A stretch of DNA of 55,743 bases from an uncultured Oribacterium sp. (GCA_934270345.1 CAKQPT010000017.1:1-55743); one strand, 5' to 3'. Counted from the stretch's first letter, positions 7,920-17,562 are shown. Made by a program: numbers and translations. The notes: generated by a model from the letters alone, not told the origin.

Positions 7920-7940
7920 TAAGAATTTCGTAATGGGGTC
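7920..7940. repeat. Half copy of the GGGGTC palindromic repeat (copy 2)
   Basis: TAAGAATTTCG and TAATGGGGTC recur here exactly as at 6602-6622, but the second arm GACCCCATTA is missing. The two copies flank the SPFH gene as direct repeats. It may mark an excised or decayed small element. Confidence 0.5.
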
Positions 7941-7964
7941 CCCTGCCTGCACAGTAACAAAAAA

Positions 7965-7986
7965 ACGAGGGCGTTTCCGCCCTCGT
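7965..7986 (-). terminator. Terminator of the mal operon (after LacI gene)
   Basis: A 9-bp stem ACGAGGGCG / CGCCCTCGT with loop TTTC is followed on the minus strand by T7 (the A-run at 7958-7965). It lies 10 bp after the LacI-type gene and ends the minus-strand maltodextrin operon. Confidence 0.85.
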
Positions 7987-7996
7987 CCATTTCTCC

Positions 7997-9076
7997 TCAG
8001 CAGCTTTCCCGAATCTTCAGTTCTCCAGGGAATATCTGCTGGAATTTCGCTGTCTTTTCTTTTACTTCCGCACTGCCGCCCGCCAGCTTCGCGGCGACTG
8101 CCTTCTCGCGCTCTTCGAGGAGTCCGAGGAGGGCGTGCATCGAGGCTTCAGCCATCTCGTCCACCGGCTGCGCCAGTGTCGAGAGCGCCGGCGTCAGGTA
8201 GTGTCCGATCTCGAGGCCATCAAAGCCGATGACCGCGACATCCTCCGGTACACGTATGCCCTGATCGCGGAGCGCCCGGAGACAGCCGATCGCGATGGAG
8301 TCCGCGATGGCGAAGATCGCGTCGAACTTCGTACCCGACTGGATCAGGTCCACCGTCCGCTGATATCCATTCTCATAGGTATAGGTCTTCTGAATCGAGA
8401 TCGGTCGACAGATCAGTGCCGGATCCGGCTCGATGCCATGCTTCTGAAGCGAATGCAGGTAGCCCTCGAGACGGAGCATACCGTTACTGATATCGGACTC
8501 CGCATCGCTGAGAATCGCGATCCGCTTCCGTCCATGCTCGATCAGATAATCACACACCTTTTCGGCTTCCACGCGGTCGTCGATCGCCACATAGGAGTAC
8601 TCGGCGAATGCCTTCCGGTCCGGAACAGCTACCGAACAGAACACGAACGGAACCGTCAGACGCTTCAGGCGCTCCACCGACTGCACCGGATTGCCGCCGA
8701 GGAAGATGATGCCGTTCAGGCGCTTCTCCTTCTCGAGCAGCGCCGCGAGCTCGGTCTCATCCTGCTCCTCCTCGACGTGCTCGAGCACCAGGGAGTAATC
8801 ATGATCCGAACACTCTTTCTCAAACACCTTGATCATGCTCGTGAAGAAGGGGTTCGTGATACCCTTCACGAGGACCGCAATGTTTCGTGCATCGTTCAGC
8901 TTCAGATTTCGCGCCGAGTTGTTCGGCACGTAGCCATACTGATCGATGATCTCCTGTACCCGGCGCTTCGTCTCCGGACTGATGTCATAGTGATTATTGA
9001 TCGCCCGCGACACGGTCGATACACTGATGCCCGACAGTTTGGCAATTTCTTTAATTGTCAGTTTCTTCGCTGCCAT
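7997..9076 (-). CDS. LacI-family regulator of the maltodextrin operon
   Basis: A 359-residue LacI/GalR repressor. The N-terminal helix-turn-helix with hinge reads LTIKEIAKLSGISVSTVSRA and INNHYDISPETKRRVQEII, then YVPNNSARNLKLNDARNIAV. The periplasmic-binding-like core (65-340) includes GIIFLGGNPVQSVERL, FDAIFAIADSIAIGCLRAL and VAVIGFDGLEIGHYLTPALS. It is the last gene of the operon (binding protein, two permeases, malQ, regulator), so it most likely responds to maltose/maltodextrin and binds the palindrome at 14141-14158. Its effector cannot be read directly. Confidence 0.93.
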   Translation of the reverse strand: MAAKKLTIKEIAKLSGISVSTVSRAINNHYDISPETKRRVQEIIDQYGYVPNNSARNLKLNDARNIAVLVKGITNPFFTSMIKVFEKECSDHDYSLVLEHVEEEQDETELAALLEKEKRLNGIIFLGGNPVQSVERLKRLTVPFVFCSVAVPDRKAFAEYSYVAIDDRVEAEKVCDYLIEHGRKRIAILSDAESDISNGMLRLEGYLHSLQKHGIEPDPALICRPISIQKTYTYENGYQRTVDLIQSGTKFDAIFAIADSIAIGCLRALRDQGIRVPEDVAVIGFDGLEIGHYLTPALSTLAQPVDEMAEASMHALLGLLEEREKAVAAKLAGGSAEVKEKTAKFQQIFPGELKIRESC

Positions 9077-9175
9077 AGCTTTCTACTTTCTGATGTCCTG
9101 ACTTTTCGAAATGCTTCCGAAGCCATCACGCTGGCGCAGCGTCCGGCACCCGGCTTCCGAAAGCCCGTACCCGGC

Positions 9176-10720
9176 TCACTTCCGGCTACGCTGACTCTCC
9201 TCCGTCATTCGCCGGATCTTCTCCGCGCATTCCTTCGAAAAATCTTCCTCTATAAAACGGAAGGTCCAGTTCTGTCCGAGCGTCGACGGCGTGTTGATGC
9301 GCGCCTCTGCCCCCAGGCCGAGGTAATCCTGCATCGGGATGATGGCGGTCTCCGGCTTCGCCGCGAGCGTCATCTGAATCAGCGCATCGGTGTAGTCCGA
9401 CTGAAGGAAGTCCCTCGTCACACTGCTGTCCTCGGCGATCTCCGCCTCCGGACGCGGACGCACGTTCACTTCCTCTCCCTTCCCCTGTTTCCACGCAGTA
9501 TAATACCGAATCGTGAAGTCACGGTCAACCGGAGATATCTCACGCACCCACGCCGCCAGCGTCTGATTGTCGTGTGTACCCGTATAGCAGACTGCATTGG
9601 CCGGCCAGGTGCACGGACGGTAGTCCCCGCTCTCGCGCGAATCGAAGCCGAACTCAAGCAGCTTCATGCCAGGGTAGCCGGTGTCCTCGACGAGCTTCCG
9701 CACCGTGTCGGTCACATAACCGAGGTCTTCCGCGATGATCCGCTTCTCTCCGAGCGCCGCCTTCAGCGCGTTGAAGAGGTCAATGCCGGGGCCCTTTTCC
9801 CAGTGACCGCCCGTCGCATCGCTCGCGCCCGCCGGGATGGCGTAGTACTCGTCGAAGCCACGGAAATGGTCGACCCGCACCACATCGAAGAGATCGAAAC
9901 AGCGGCGCATCCGCGCGATCCACCAGCGGTAGCCCGTCTCCTTATGGTAGTCCCAGTCATAGACCGGATTGCCCCAGAGCTGGCCGGTCGCCGAAAAGCT
10001 GTCCGGCGGACAACCCGCGATCTGCTTCGGCTGCCCCTCCTCGTCGAGCTGGAACAGCTCCGGATGCTCCGTGAAATCCACGGAATCGCTCGATACATAG
10101 ATCGGGATATCGCCGATGATGGCGATGCCCTTTTCATTCGCGTAGGCCCGCAGGCGCTTCCACTGCCTGTCAAACTCGTACTGCGTGAAGCGGTAGAAAT
10201 CCTCCGGGTAGTCCGTCTTCGCAGCCATGAACTGCGCGTAGGCCGGCAGCCAGTGCACCGTGTGCTGGATAAACTGACGATACGCTTCCTTCTCCTCCGC
10301 GTCGGGCGCAACATTGCCCTCCCCGCTCGTCCGCTCCTCGAAACGCTCGAAGGCCTTCAGGAGCAGCGGGAAGCGGCCGAGATAGAGCTTCTCATAGCTG
10401 ATCTTCGCGACATCCGCCCCGAAATCCACCGCCTCGCACTCCTCGCGCGTCAGCAGCTCCTCATCGATCAGCGTCTCCAGATCGATGAAATACGGATTGC
10501 CCGCGAAGGTCGAGAAGCTCTGATACGGCGAATCGCCATAGCCCGTCGGCCCGATCGGAAGCACCTGCCAGTAGGTCTGCCCGCTCGCCGCGAGGAAATC
10601 CACGAAGTCGTAGGCCTCCTTTCCGAGTGTTCCGATGCCGTAGGCACCTGGAAGAGCGAACACCGGCATCAGAATACCTGCTGCTCTCCCCCAGATGCGC
10701 TCACTTGCTTCCTTTTCCAT
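9176..10720 (-). CDS. malQ: 4-alpha-glucanotransferase (amylomaltase)
   Basis: A 514-residue glycoside hydrolase family 77 enzyme that transfers alpha-1,4-glucan units between maltodextrins, feeding chains to glycogen phosphorylase. It shows all GH77 marks: PGAYGIGTLGKEAYDFVDFL, the VLPIGPTGYGDSPYQSFSTF loop, IIGDIPIYVSSDSVDF, FDVVRVDHFRGFDEYYAIPA (catalytic nucleophile Asp), IIAEDLGYVT (acid/base Glu) and CYTGTHDNQT. Length is typical. AAGGGG precedes the ATG. It follows the second permease gene by 18 bp, so it is in the mal operon and acts in the cytoplasm on imported dextrins. Confidence 0.97.
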   Translation of the reverse strand: MEKEASERIWGRAAGILMPVFALPGAYGIGTLGKEAYDFVDFLAASGQTYWQVLPIGPTGYGDSPYQSFSTFAGNPYFIDLETLIDEELLTREECEAVDFGADVAKISYEKLYLGRFPLLLKAFERFEERTSGEGNVAPDAEEKEAYRQFIQHTVHWLPAYAQFMAAKTDYPEDFYRFTQYEFDRQWKRLRAYANEKGIAIIGDIPIYVSSDSVDFTEHPELFQLDEEGQPKQIAGCPPDSFSATGQLWGNPVYDWDYHKETGYRWWIARMRRCFDLFDVVRVDHFRGFDEYYAIPAGASDATGGHWEKGPGIDLFNALKAALGEKRIIAEDLGYVTDTVRKLVEDTGYPGMKLLEFGFDSRESGDYRPCTWPANAVCYTGTHDNQTLAAWVREISPVDRDFTIRYYTAWKQGKGEEVNVRPRPEAEIAEDSSVTRDFLQSDYTDALIQMTLAAKPETAIIPMQDYLGLGAEARINTPSTLGQNWTFRFIEEDFSKECAEKIRRMTEESQRSRK

Positions 10721-10738
10721 ACGTTTCCCCTTTTCTGA

Positions 10739-11572
10739 TCAGCCCTTAACGGCACCGGCCACGACACCCTCGATGATGTACTTCTGGCAGCATGCATAGA
10801 AGATGATGATCGGAATGATCGACAGTACGAGGACACCCATCATGGCACCCATATCGACGGAGCCGTAGCCGCCCTTCAGGTACTGTACGGCAATCGGGAT
10901 GGTCTTCCACTTCTTCAGGTCGAGGACGAGGGACGGAAGCAGGTAGTCGTTCCATACCCACATGGTCTCGAGGATCGCAACCGTGATACAGGTCGGCTTC
11001 ATGATCGGCATCACCACATAGAAGAAGGTCTGGATCGGTGTGCAGCCGTCGATCATCGCGGCCTCCTCGATTGCGAGCGGCAGGGACTTGACGAAGCCCG
11101 TAAACATGAAGACGGCAAGTCCGGCACCGAAGCCGAGGTAAATGAATACGAGACCGAGCGGGTTCGACAGCTTCAGCATGTTCGCGATCTTACTGAGCGG
11201 GAACATAACCATCTGGAACGGTACGATCATCGAGAAGAGGCAGAGGAAGTACATGCCTGCCGTGAACTTCGTATGCACACGCGTGATGTACCATGCGCAC
11301 ATAGAGGTGCAGAGGACAATGACAGCGACCGCAAGCACCGTCACGAAGAGGGACACAAACGCTGCCTGGATGAGGCCGGTCTTCTGGATACCGGAAACGT
11401 AGTTGTCGAAGCCGACGAAGGACTTCGCGTTCGGAAGTGCGAACGGCTTCTTCGAGATGTACGCCTTCTTCTTGAAGGAGTTCATCAGAACCAGCAGGAT
11501 CGGATATACATAAAATACAGAAAGGATACTGAAGAATACCGTTAAAAAGGTACCTAATTTCTTGTTCTTCAT
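10739..11572 (-). CDS. malG: Maltodextrin ABC transporter permease (MalG type)
   Basis: A 277-residue inner-membrane permease with six hydrophobic segments. The cytoplasmic EAA loop is EEAAMIDGCTPIQTFFYVVM (E-A-A-x3-G) at about 185-204 and contacts the ATPase. ILLVLMNSFKKK at the N-terminus and VWNDYLLPSLVLDLKKWKTI near the C-terminus are typical of carbohydrate-uptake (CUT1) MalG proteins; the C-terminus GVVAGAVKG is the family ending. It is 1 bp from the MalF gene; GGAAGGAGG lies inside the malF 3' end. No ATPase gene is in this cluster, so a shared MsmX/UgpC-like ATPase elsewhere is likely. Confidence 0.93.
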   Translation of the reverse strand: MKNKKLGTFLTVFFSILSVFYVYPILLVLMNSFKKKAYISKKPFALPNAKSFVGFDNYVSGIQKTGLIQAAFVSLFVTVLAVAVIVLCTSMCAWYITRVHTKFTAGMYFLCLFSMIVPFQMVMFPLSKIANMLKLSNPLGLVFIYLGFGAGLAVFMFTGFVKSLPLAIEEAAMIDGCTPIQTFFYVVMPIMKPTCITVAILETMWVWNDYLLPSLVLDLKKWKTIPIAVQYLKGGYGSVDMGAMMGVLVLSIIPIIIFYACCQKYIIEGVVAGAVKG

Positions 11573-11573
11573 A

Positions 11574-12416
11574 TTACTGCTCGACCTCCTTCCGACGGGA
11601 CAGATAATTCTGGGTCAATGCTACCGCGCCGACGATGATGAAGAAAATGACGGCCTTCGCCTGGCCGACACCCTCCCAGCCGTTCCGGCCATAGAAGGTG
11701 GTGTAGATGTTCATGGCGAGCATCTCGGACTTCTGAGACGGCTCACCGTTTGTCAGTGCGAGGTTCTGATCGAAGAGCTTGAAGCCGTTCGTCAGGGTCA
11801 GGAAGGTGCAGACGGTGATGGATGGCATCAGCATCGGCAGGATCACGTAGCGGAGCTCCTGCCACTTGTTCGCGCCATCGATACGGGCAGCCTCGAGGAG
11901 GTCACTCGGGATATTCTGGATACCGGCGATGTAGATGATCATCATATAGCCGACCTGCTGCCAGAGCATCAGGATCACGAGACCCCAGAAGCCGTAGGTC
12001 GCACTGTAGGTCAGGGTACGCATCCAGATCGCGAGGATACCGTTGAGAAGCAGGCTCCAGATGTAACCGAGGACGATACCACCGATCAGGTTCGGCATGA
12101 AGAAAATCGTACGGAATAAGTAATTACCTTTGATTTTCGCGGTCAGCGCCATCGCCACGGCGAAGGCGAAGAAGTTGATGAGGATGACCGTCACGATCGT
12201 GAACAGTGTGGTGTACCACAGAGAGTGTACGAAGGTCGCGTCGCCGAAGACCTTCGCGTAGTTGATGAAGCCGACGAATTTCGCATCGGTGATGGTCGTG
12301 AACTTACAGAACGACAGCCAGATACCGACGAGAAACGGTGCGATGAAACCGACCGTGAAGGCCGCCAGCGTCGGCAGCACGAAGATCGGCATATAACGTT
12401 TGATCGCTTTTTCCAT
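11574..12416 (-). CDS. malF: Maltodextrin ABC transporter permease (MalF type)
   Basis: A 280-residue inner-membrane permease with six membrane spans; short MalF of the Gram-positive CUT1 type without the large periplasmic loop of the enteric protein. The EAA loop is LLEAARIDGANKWQELRYVI at about 170-190. LPTLAAFTVGFIAPFLVGIW is span 1. It sits second in the operon behind the binding protein, separated by the hairpin at 12441-12463, and forms the pore with MalG. AAAAGGGG lies 6 nt before the ATG. Confidence 0.93.
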   Translation of the reverse strand: MEKAIKRYMPIFVLPTLAAFTVGFIAPFLVGIWLSFCKFTTITDAKFVGFINYAKVFGDATFVHSLWYTTLFTIVTVILINFFAFAVAMALTAKIKGNYLFRTIFFMPNLIGGIVLGYIWSLLLNGILAIWMRTLTYSATYGFWGLVILMLWQQVGYMMIIYIAGIQNIPSDLLEAARIDGANKWQELRYVILPMLMPSITVCTFLTLTNGFKLFDQNLALTNGEPSQKSEMLAMNIYTTFYGRNGWEGVGQAKAVIFFIIVGAVALTQNYLSRRKEVEQ

Positions 12417-12440
12417 GTTGAACCCCTTTTCTAAAAAAAT

Positions 12441-12463
12441 CTCCGGCAGAGGATCTGCCGGAG
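12441..12463 (-). terminator. Intra-operon attenuating hairpin after the binding-protein gene
   Basis: A perfect 10-bp stem (CTCCGGCAGA / TCTGCCGGAG) is followed on the minus strand by T7. It lies between the binding-protein gene and malF. Such hairpins typically let the binding protein be made in excess over the membrane subunits, and a full stop here would uncouple the operon. Confidence 0.8.
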
Positions 12464-12580
12464 ACCACAGCTTCGAATCTTACCGGATCAGCTGTATCCT
12501 TTTCTGCAGGTGATGCGCTTCACAGCGCCGTGTATAGGAGGCGGATGAACGGCTGCACCGCCTGCAGCATCAGTTTGAAA

Positions 12581-13981
12581 TTAAGAATTTGCGTTCTTGT
12601 ACTCTGTTGCCCAGTTGTCGACGAATGCGGTCTTCACTGCATCCCAGTCGCCGGTGCCCTGTGCATACTCAAGCATTGCAGAACCAAGTACGTTCTTCCA
12701 CTGCTCACTCGGCATCGTGGTGAAGTTCCATGATACAGGTGTCTTATCCTTGTTGAACTCATTCGCTGCGATAACGAGCGGGTTCTCCGGAAGGTAATCA
12801 GCGAAGGTAGAGAACGGAGTAACGAAGCCCATCTCCTTGGAAAGGGACTCACGACCTGCGTCAGACTCTACAACCCACTTCATGAAATCGAGGGTTGCCT
12901 GCTTGTCCGCATCGCTTGCCTTATCGTTTACGCACCAGAAGTTCTCGGAACCCGTGCAGGTACCCTGGCTTGCATCGTCTACACCGAAGTAGATCGGAAG
13001 GATGCCGAGATCCTCATCTGCAACCTCGTTGCCCTTGATGTCGTTGTATGCCCATGTACCATTCTGATAGAATGCAGCCTCGCCGAGTGCGAACTCAGAA
13101 GCGGCATCATCACCGGTCTTACCAGAGAGAAGTGAAGGCTCTGTGGTGGAGTCTGTGATGTAGAGATCGAATACGTTCTTGAAGTTGTCGAGGTAGGTTC
13201 CCTTTACAGCATCGGTAGAGCTGATGTTGTCTGCCTTGTACTCATAGTAGAGCGGAAGGTTTGCGAGGTGGGTCTTGAAACGCCAGTCAGAGGAGGAATC
13301 GAAACCTGCGGATGTGAATGCACCCTCGATACCGAGCTCATCCTTCTTCGCCTGCATATCGTCTGCTACTTCCTTCAGCTTATCGAAGCTGTTGAGCTCA
13401 GAGATATCGCTGATCTTCGCACCATCGAGTGCGATGTAGTCATTGAGAATCTTCTTATTATAGATGATGCCGTAGGTCTCGATAACGTATGCGATACCCT
13501 TTACGACGCCGTCGGTGTTCTTCAGAGCGTAATCCTCACTCTCGAGGTCCTTGAATACGTCGGTATCCTTGAGATCCATGCAGTAGTCATCCCATGTTGC
13601 GAGACCAACCGGACCGTTTACCTGGAACATGGTCGGCGCCTCGGACTTCGCCATCTCGGACTTCAGTGTCTGCTCGTAGGTTCCGGACGCTGCGGTCTGT
13701 ACATGAACCTCTACACCGGTCTCATCGGTATACTTCTTTGCGAGCTCTACCCACTGATCAGCCTGCTCTGGCTTGAAGTTGAGGTAGTAAACCTTACCAC
13801 CGGTCGCGGTCTGCTCTGCCGGAGCCGCTGCCTCGGTTGCCGGAGCCGCTGCCTCGGTCTTCGCTGCCTCGGTTGCAGCTGCCGTCGTGCTCGCGGTGTT
13901 CGAACCACCACAACCTGCCAGTGCCGTCACTGCCATCGCAGCGGTCAGGCCCAGTGCTGTAAAACGTCTCATTTTCTTCAT
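12581..13981 (-). CDS. malE: Maltodextrin-binding lipoprotein
   Basis: A 466-residue extracellular solute-binding protein (SBP family 1). Signal peptide and lipobox: MKKMRRFTALGLTAAMAVTA, then LAGCGG with the lipidated Cys at about 23. An Ala/Glu/Thr linker contains the direct repeat ATEAAAP. The binding domains include KMPTMFQVNGP-like text (APTMFQVNGPVGLATWDDY) and ENFWCVNDKASDADKQATLD. The start at 13981 has GAGAGGA 6 nt upstream; an ATG at 14053 lacks a ribosome site and would bury the signal peptide. It is first in the operon and delivers sugar to MalF/MalG. Its exact ligand (maltose versus longer dextrin) is inferred from malQ and glgP. Confidence 0.94.
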   Translation of the reverse strand: MKKMRRFTALGLTAAMAVTALAGCGGSNTASTTAAATEAAKTEAAAPATEAAAPAEQTATGGKVYYLNFKPEQADQWVELAKKYTDETGVEVHVQTAASGTYEQTLKSEMAKSEAPTMFQVNGPVGLATWDDYCMDLKDTDVFKDLESEDYALKNTDGVVKGIAYVIETYGIIYNKKILNDYIALDGAKISDISELNSFDKLKEVADDMQAKKDELGIEGAFTSAGFDSSSDWRFKTHLANLPLYYEYKADNISSTDAVKGTYLDNFKNVFDLYITDSTTEPSLLSGKTGDDAASEFALGEAAFYQNGTWAYNDIKGNEVADEDLGILPIYFGVDDASQGTCTGSENFWCVNDKASDADKQATLDFMKWVVESDAGRESLSKEMGFVTPFSTFADYLPENPLVIAANEFNKDKTPVSWNFTTMPSEQWKNVLGSAMLEYAQGTGDWDAVKTAFVDNWATEYKNANS

Positions 13982-14140
13982 AACATATCCTCTCTGCCCT
14001 TCGGGCAAGCTCGAAGCCGCGCTCATCGCCGCCCCGATTATGATGTGTATCACCTGATCTCTCCCGCCCGCTCCGTCCTGGAGTTTTTTGTGCAGATTGC
14101 TCAGATGATTCGCTCTCGCGTTCTCCGGTATGTTTCCGTT

Positions 14141-14158
14141 AACGTTACCGGTAACGTT
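14141..14158. promoter_or_regulatory. LacI-type operator of the maltodextrin operon
   Basis: A perfect 18-bp palindrome AACGTTACCGGTAACGTT with the central CpG typical of LacI/GalR operators. It lies 13 bp downstream of the -10 box on the minus strand, where a bound repressor would block transcription. A further half-site (CGTTTCCGATAAC) overlaps on its right. The operon's own LacI-family protein is the obvious ligand. Confidence 0.75.
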
Positions 14159-14170
14159 TCCGATAACATA

Positions 14171-14199
14171 TATTTAACACTTTTCACCAAATAGTGCAA
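14171..14199 (-). promoter_or_regulatory. Promoter of the maltodextrin operon
   Basis: On the minus strand TTGCAC (14199-14194) and TAAATA (14176-14171) are spaced by 17 bp. The start of transcription would fall near 14164, next to the operator palindrome, about 180 bp upstream of the binding-protein start. Confidence 0.6.
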
Positions 14200-14234
14200 T
14201 ACTTTTCAAAAATAAATATTATATTTTTTATTCA

Positions 14235-14269
14235 AAATGGCAGGGGCCCCGAAAGGCCCCTGCCATTTT
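14235..14269 (-). terminator. Terminator of glgP
   Basis: A 15-bp perfect stem (AAAATGGCAGGGGCC / GGCCCCTGCCATTTT) closes a short loop and lies 12 bp after the glgP stop. On the minus strand it runs into TTTTGAATAAAAAATA. It insulates glgP from the mal promoter. Confidence 0.88.
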
Positions 14270-14280
14270 GCCCTGTTACA

Positions 14281-16542
14281 TCACTTTCCGAGATGCCAGA
14301 TGTCACGATCATACTCCGCGATGGTCCGATCCGAGGAGAACATGCCGGCCTTCGCGATGTTCACGAGGCACTTCCGGCGCCAGCCCTCTGGGTCGCCGGC
14401 GTAGTCACTGAGCGCCTGGTTCTTGCGCACGATGTAGGCATTGAAATCCGGCAGCGTCTGGAACCAGTCCTTGTGGATGAGCTCGTCGTGCAAACGGCAG
14501 AGGTTTCCGGCATGGCCGGCCGCCAGCATCTCCGGGCCGGTCAGGAAATCGATCGCGCGACGGATGTTCGGGTCGCCCTCATACCACTGCTGTGCGATGT
14601 AGTCGCCCGCAGCGTAGCGGTGGATGACCTGATCGGAGGTCTGACCGAAGATGTAGACATTGTCCTCGCCCACCTGCTGCGCGATCTCGACGTTCGCGCC
14701 GTCCATCGTACCGAGCGTCAGCGCGCCGTTCAGCATGAACTTCATGTTGCCGGTACCGGACGCCTCCTTCGACGCGAGACTGATCTGCTCCGAGAGATCG
14801 CATGCCGGAATCAGTTTCTCCGCCGCGGTCACGTTGTAGTTCTCGATGAAGACCACCTGAAGCCACTTCGACACGACCGGATCCGCCGCGATCACCTTCG
14901 ACAACACGAGCAGCGCATGGATGATGTCCTTCGCGATGATGTACGCCGGGGCCGCCTTCGCGCCGAAGATGCTGACGAGCGGGGTCGCCGGCAGATGGCC
15001 CGCCTTGATCTCGTGGTACTGGTGGATGAGGTAGAGCAGGTTCAGCTGCTGCCGCTTGTACTCGTGGAGACGCTTCGACTGGATGTCGAACATCGCGCCC
15101 GTGTTCACCGTCACGCCCTGGGTCCGGTGGAGCCAGTCGGCCAATGCTTCCTTATTCTCGCTCTTCACTTCGCGGAGCTCTTCCAGCACCGCTGCGTCAT
15201 CTGCGAAGGCCATCATCTTCTCGAGCTCGGACGCGTCCTTGCGGAAGCCCGTGCCGATGTGCTTCTCCAGCACCGCCGTGAGGCGCGGATCGCACTCGAG
15301 CAGCCAGCGACGGAAGGTGATGCCGTTCGTCTTATTATTAAACTTCTCCGGGTAGAGCTCGTAGAAGTTATGGAGCTCCGAGTTCTTCAGAATCTCCGTA
15401 TGCAGCGCCGCCACACCGTTCGTAGAATGCGTGAAATGGATGTCCATATGCGCCATGTGGACGACATTGTCCTCGTCAATGATGGCGAGCGACGCATCCT
15501 CCGAGCGGGTCCGCGCCAGCGCGTCGAGCTTCTCGATAATCGGCATCAGCTGCGGCACGACTGCGTCGAGGTACGCGCGCGGCCACTTCTCGAGGGCCTC
15601 CGCGAGGATCGTGTGATTCGTGTAGGCGCAGGTCTTCGTGACGATCTCCACGGCCTCCTTGAACTCGATGCCGTGCTCGCCGAGCAGACGGATAAGCTCC
15701 GGGATGACCATGCTCGGGTGCGTGTCGTTGATCTGGATCGCCGCGTAGTCCGCGAGGTCATGGTAGTCACAGCCACGGGCCGCGCACTCCTCGAGGATCA
15801 GCTGCGCGCCGGCGGACACCATCAGATACTGCTGGTAGATACGGAGGCGACGGCCGGCCTCGTCGGAATCGTCCGGGTAGAGGAACAGCGTCAGGTTCTC
15901 GTCGATGGCGGTCTTGTCGAAGGCGATGCCGTCATGCACGATGCTCTCGTCGATGGTATCGAGGTCGAAGAGATTCAGGGTATTCGTGCGGCCCTCGTAG
16001 CCGGTCACCGCGAGCTTATAGAGGCGTGCGGTATACGGCTTGCCCGCGAGCTCCACCGGATAGGTCACGTCGGTCTTCTCCGCCCAGCTGTGCGCGGTCA
16101 GCCATGGATCCGGCTTTTCGTTCTGGATATCCCCCTCGAAGGACTGGTGGAACAGTCCGAAGTGGTAGCGGAGGCCAATGCCGTCGCCCGGCAGGTTCAG
16201 TGTCGCAAGCGAATCCAGGAAGCAGGCTGCGAGACGGCCGAGACCGCCGTTGCCGAGGGATGGCTCCGGCTCGACTTCCTCGATGTCGGACATCTTCTTT
16301 CCGACCGCCGCCAGCGCATCGCGCACCGCGTCGTACAGCCCGAGGTTGATCAGGTTGTTTGACAGCAGCTTTCCGATCAGGAACTCCGCACTGATATAGT
16401 AGAGCTTCCGGCCATGCACCGGCTTCACACGCTCCGCACTCTTCGCCCGCACCAGCTCCAGCAGCGCGAGGTACAGCTCCTGATCGCTGCAGTCCTTCAG
16501 TGACTTGCCACTCAGCTTCTCTAACGTCTCTGTGATATTCAT
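14281..16542 (-). CDS. glgP: Glycogen/maltodextrin phosphorylase
   Basis: A 753-residue GT35 phosphorylase, which releases glucose-1-phosphate from alpha-1,4-glucans using PLP. The PLP-lysine site is [20 protein letters not shown] followed by MDGANVEI. Other family marks are [38 protein letters not shown] and [17 protein letters not shown]. The length is that of compact Gram-positive enzymes. AAAGGAGG lies 6 nt before the ATG. It is on the same strand as the mal operon but separately terminated, and the substrate logic (MalQ lengthens, GlgP shortens) ties them together. It is divergent from the AraC-type gene. Confidence 0.97.
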   Translation of the reverse strand: MNITETLEKLSGKSLKDCSDQELYLALLELVRAKSAERVKPVHGRKLYYISAEFLIGKLLSNNLINLGLYDAVRDALAAVGKKMSDIEEVEPEPSLGNGGLGRLAACFLDSLATLNLPGDGIGLRYHFGLFHQSFEGDIQNEKPDPWLTAHSWAEKTDVTYPVELAGKPYTARLYKLAVTGYEGRTNTLNLFDLDTIDESIVHDGIAFDKTAIDENLTLFLYPDDSDEAGRRLRIYQQYLMVSAGAQLILEECAARGCDYHDLADYAAIQINDTHPSMVIPELIRLLGEHGIEFKEAVEIVTKTCAYTNHTILAEALEKWPRAYLDAVVPQLMPIIEKLDALARTRSEDASLAIIDEDNVVHMAHMDIHFTHSTNGVAALHTEILKNSELHNFYELYPEKFNNKTNGITFRRWLLECDPRLTAVLEKHIGTGFRKDASELEKMMAFADDAAVLEELREVKSENKEALADWLHRTQGVTVNTGAMFDIQSKRLHEYKRQQLNLLYLIHQYHEIKAGHLPATPLVSIFGAKAAPAYIIAKDIIHALLVLSKVIAADPVVSKWLQVVFIENYNVTAAEKLIPACDLSEQISLASKEASGTGNMKFMLNGALTLGTMDGANVEIAQQVGEDNVYIFGQTSDQVIHRYAAGDYIAQQWYEGDPNIRRAIDFLTGPEMLAAGHAGNLCRLHDELIHKDWFQTLPDFNAYIVRKNQALSDYAGDPEGWRRKCLVNIAKAGMFSSDRTIAEYDRDIWHLGK

Positions 16543-16701
16543 AAAGATCCTCCTTTAAACGGATGTCTGATTCTCGAAAAGCGCTTCAGCCGCGCCCTTA
16601 CATTTATCTGATTCAAGATATATCACATAAAACGATCATCATCTTGCTTAATATGCTCAGATTATGGTACGATTCTATCATTGAGTCAAAAGGAGAATCA
16701 T

Positions 16702-17559
16702 ATGAAGAATCAGGCATCTCTTCAGGAGACGAAGCAGCATGGTGCGCTGCGTTTTCCGTTTAATATCTATCCCTGCACGATTCCGGGAGATTTTCCGCAG
16801 GTGGCGCTGCACTGGCACGAGAATATGGAGCTGGTGTTCGTGAAGCGGGGTGAGGGGATCATCCAGGTCGGCACGGAGAGCTATCCGGCGCAAATGGGGG
16901 ATATCTTCATCTTCGTGCCGGGGACGCTGCATGCGCTTCGGCAGGCCGGGGACCAGACGATGGAGTACGAGAACATCATCTTCGATCTCGAGCTGCTCGG
17001 CGGTACGGATGATCTCTGCGCGGAGAAGTACCTGCTTCCGCTGCAGAGCGGTCGTCTGCCGCTGCCGGAGCATCTCGTAAAGGGGGATCCCTCCTACCGG
17101 CGCGCCGCGGCCTGTCTCCGGGAAATCGAGGAGGTGAACCGCACCCGTTTCAGCGGCTACGAGCTGATCATCAAGGCGGATCTCCTCCACTTCCTCGCCA
17201 TCCTGATCCAGGAGGAGAAAACCCGGCTCCCGGCGGAGACCGCCGATACGCTGCGCCTGAAGACGATCCTGCAGTGGCTCTCCGCCCACTACACCGAAGC
17301 CCTGCGCGTCGAAGACGCCGCCGAAGTCTGCTCCTTCAGCAGCAGCCACTTCATGCGCTGGTTCCGCCAGATGACCGGCCAGAGCTTCATCGCCTTCCTG
17401 AACGACTACCGCCTGAACCTCGCCGCCGACGCCCTCCGCACCACCGACGACAGCATCCTCGCCATCGCCACCGCGTGCGGCTTCGCAAACCTCTCCTACT
17501 TCAACCGCGCCTTCAAAGCCCGCTTCCAGATGACCCCACGGGCATACCGAAAAAGATAA
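16702..17559 (+). CDS. AraC-family regulator with cupin domain
   Basis: A 285-residue regulator. The N-terminal cupin (~15-140) contains VALHWHENMELVFVKRGEGI, the AraC-type sugar-sensing fold, and QMGDIFIFVPGTLHALRQAG. The C-terminal double helix-turn-helix (~185-285) contains LRVEDAAEVCSFSSSHFMRW, then IAIATACGFANLSYFNRAFK-like text (LAIATACGFANLSYFNRAFK) and ARFQMTPRAYRK. The ATG at 16702 follows AAAAGGAGAATCAT; an in-frame TTG at 16681 precedes the site and is rejected. It is divergent from glgP across a 159-bp gap, and may control carbohydrate genes; no target is proved. Confidence 0.93.
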   Translation: MKNQASLQETKQHGALRFPFNIYPCTIPGDFPQVALHWHENMELVFVKRGEGIIQVGTESYPAQMGDIFIFVPGTLHALRQAGDQTMEYENIIFDLELLGGTDDLCAEKYLLPLQSGRLPLPEHLVKGDPSYRRAAACLREIEEVNRTRFSGYELIIKADLLHFLAILIQEEKTRLPAETADTLRLKTILQWLSAHYTEALRVEDAAEVCSFSSSHFMRWFRQMTGQSFIAFLNDYRLNLAADALRTTDDSILAIATACGFANLSYFNRAFKARFQMTPRAYRKR

Positions 17560-17562
17560 CGG

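Noticed and set aside
8135..10738. Very long plus-strand open frames opposite malQ (8135-10738) and glgP (14194-16362)
   Set aside because: They lie wholly opposite clear enzymes, are Arg/His/Leu/Asp-rich as expected from antisense of GC-rich codons, and show no domain.
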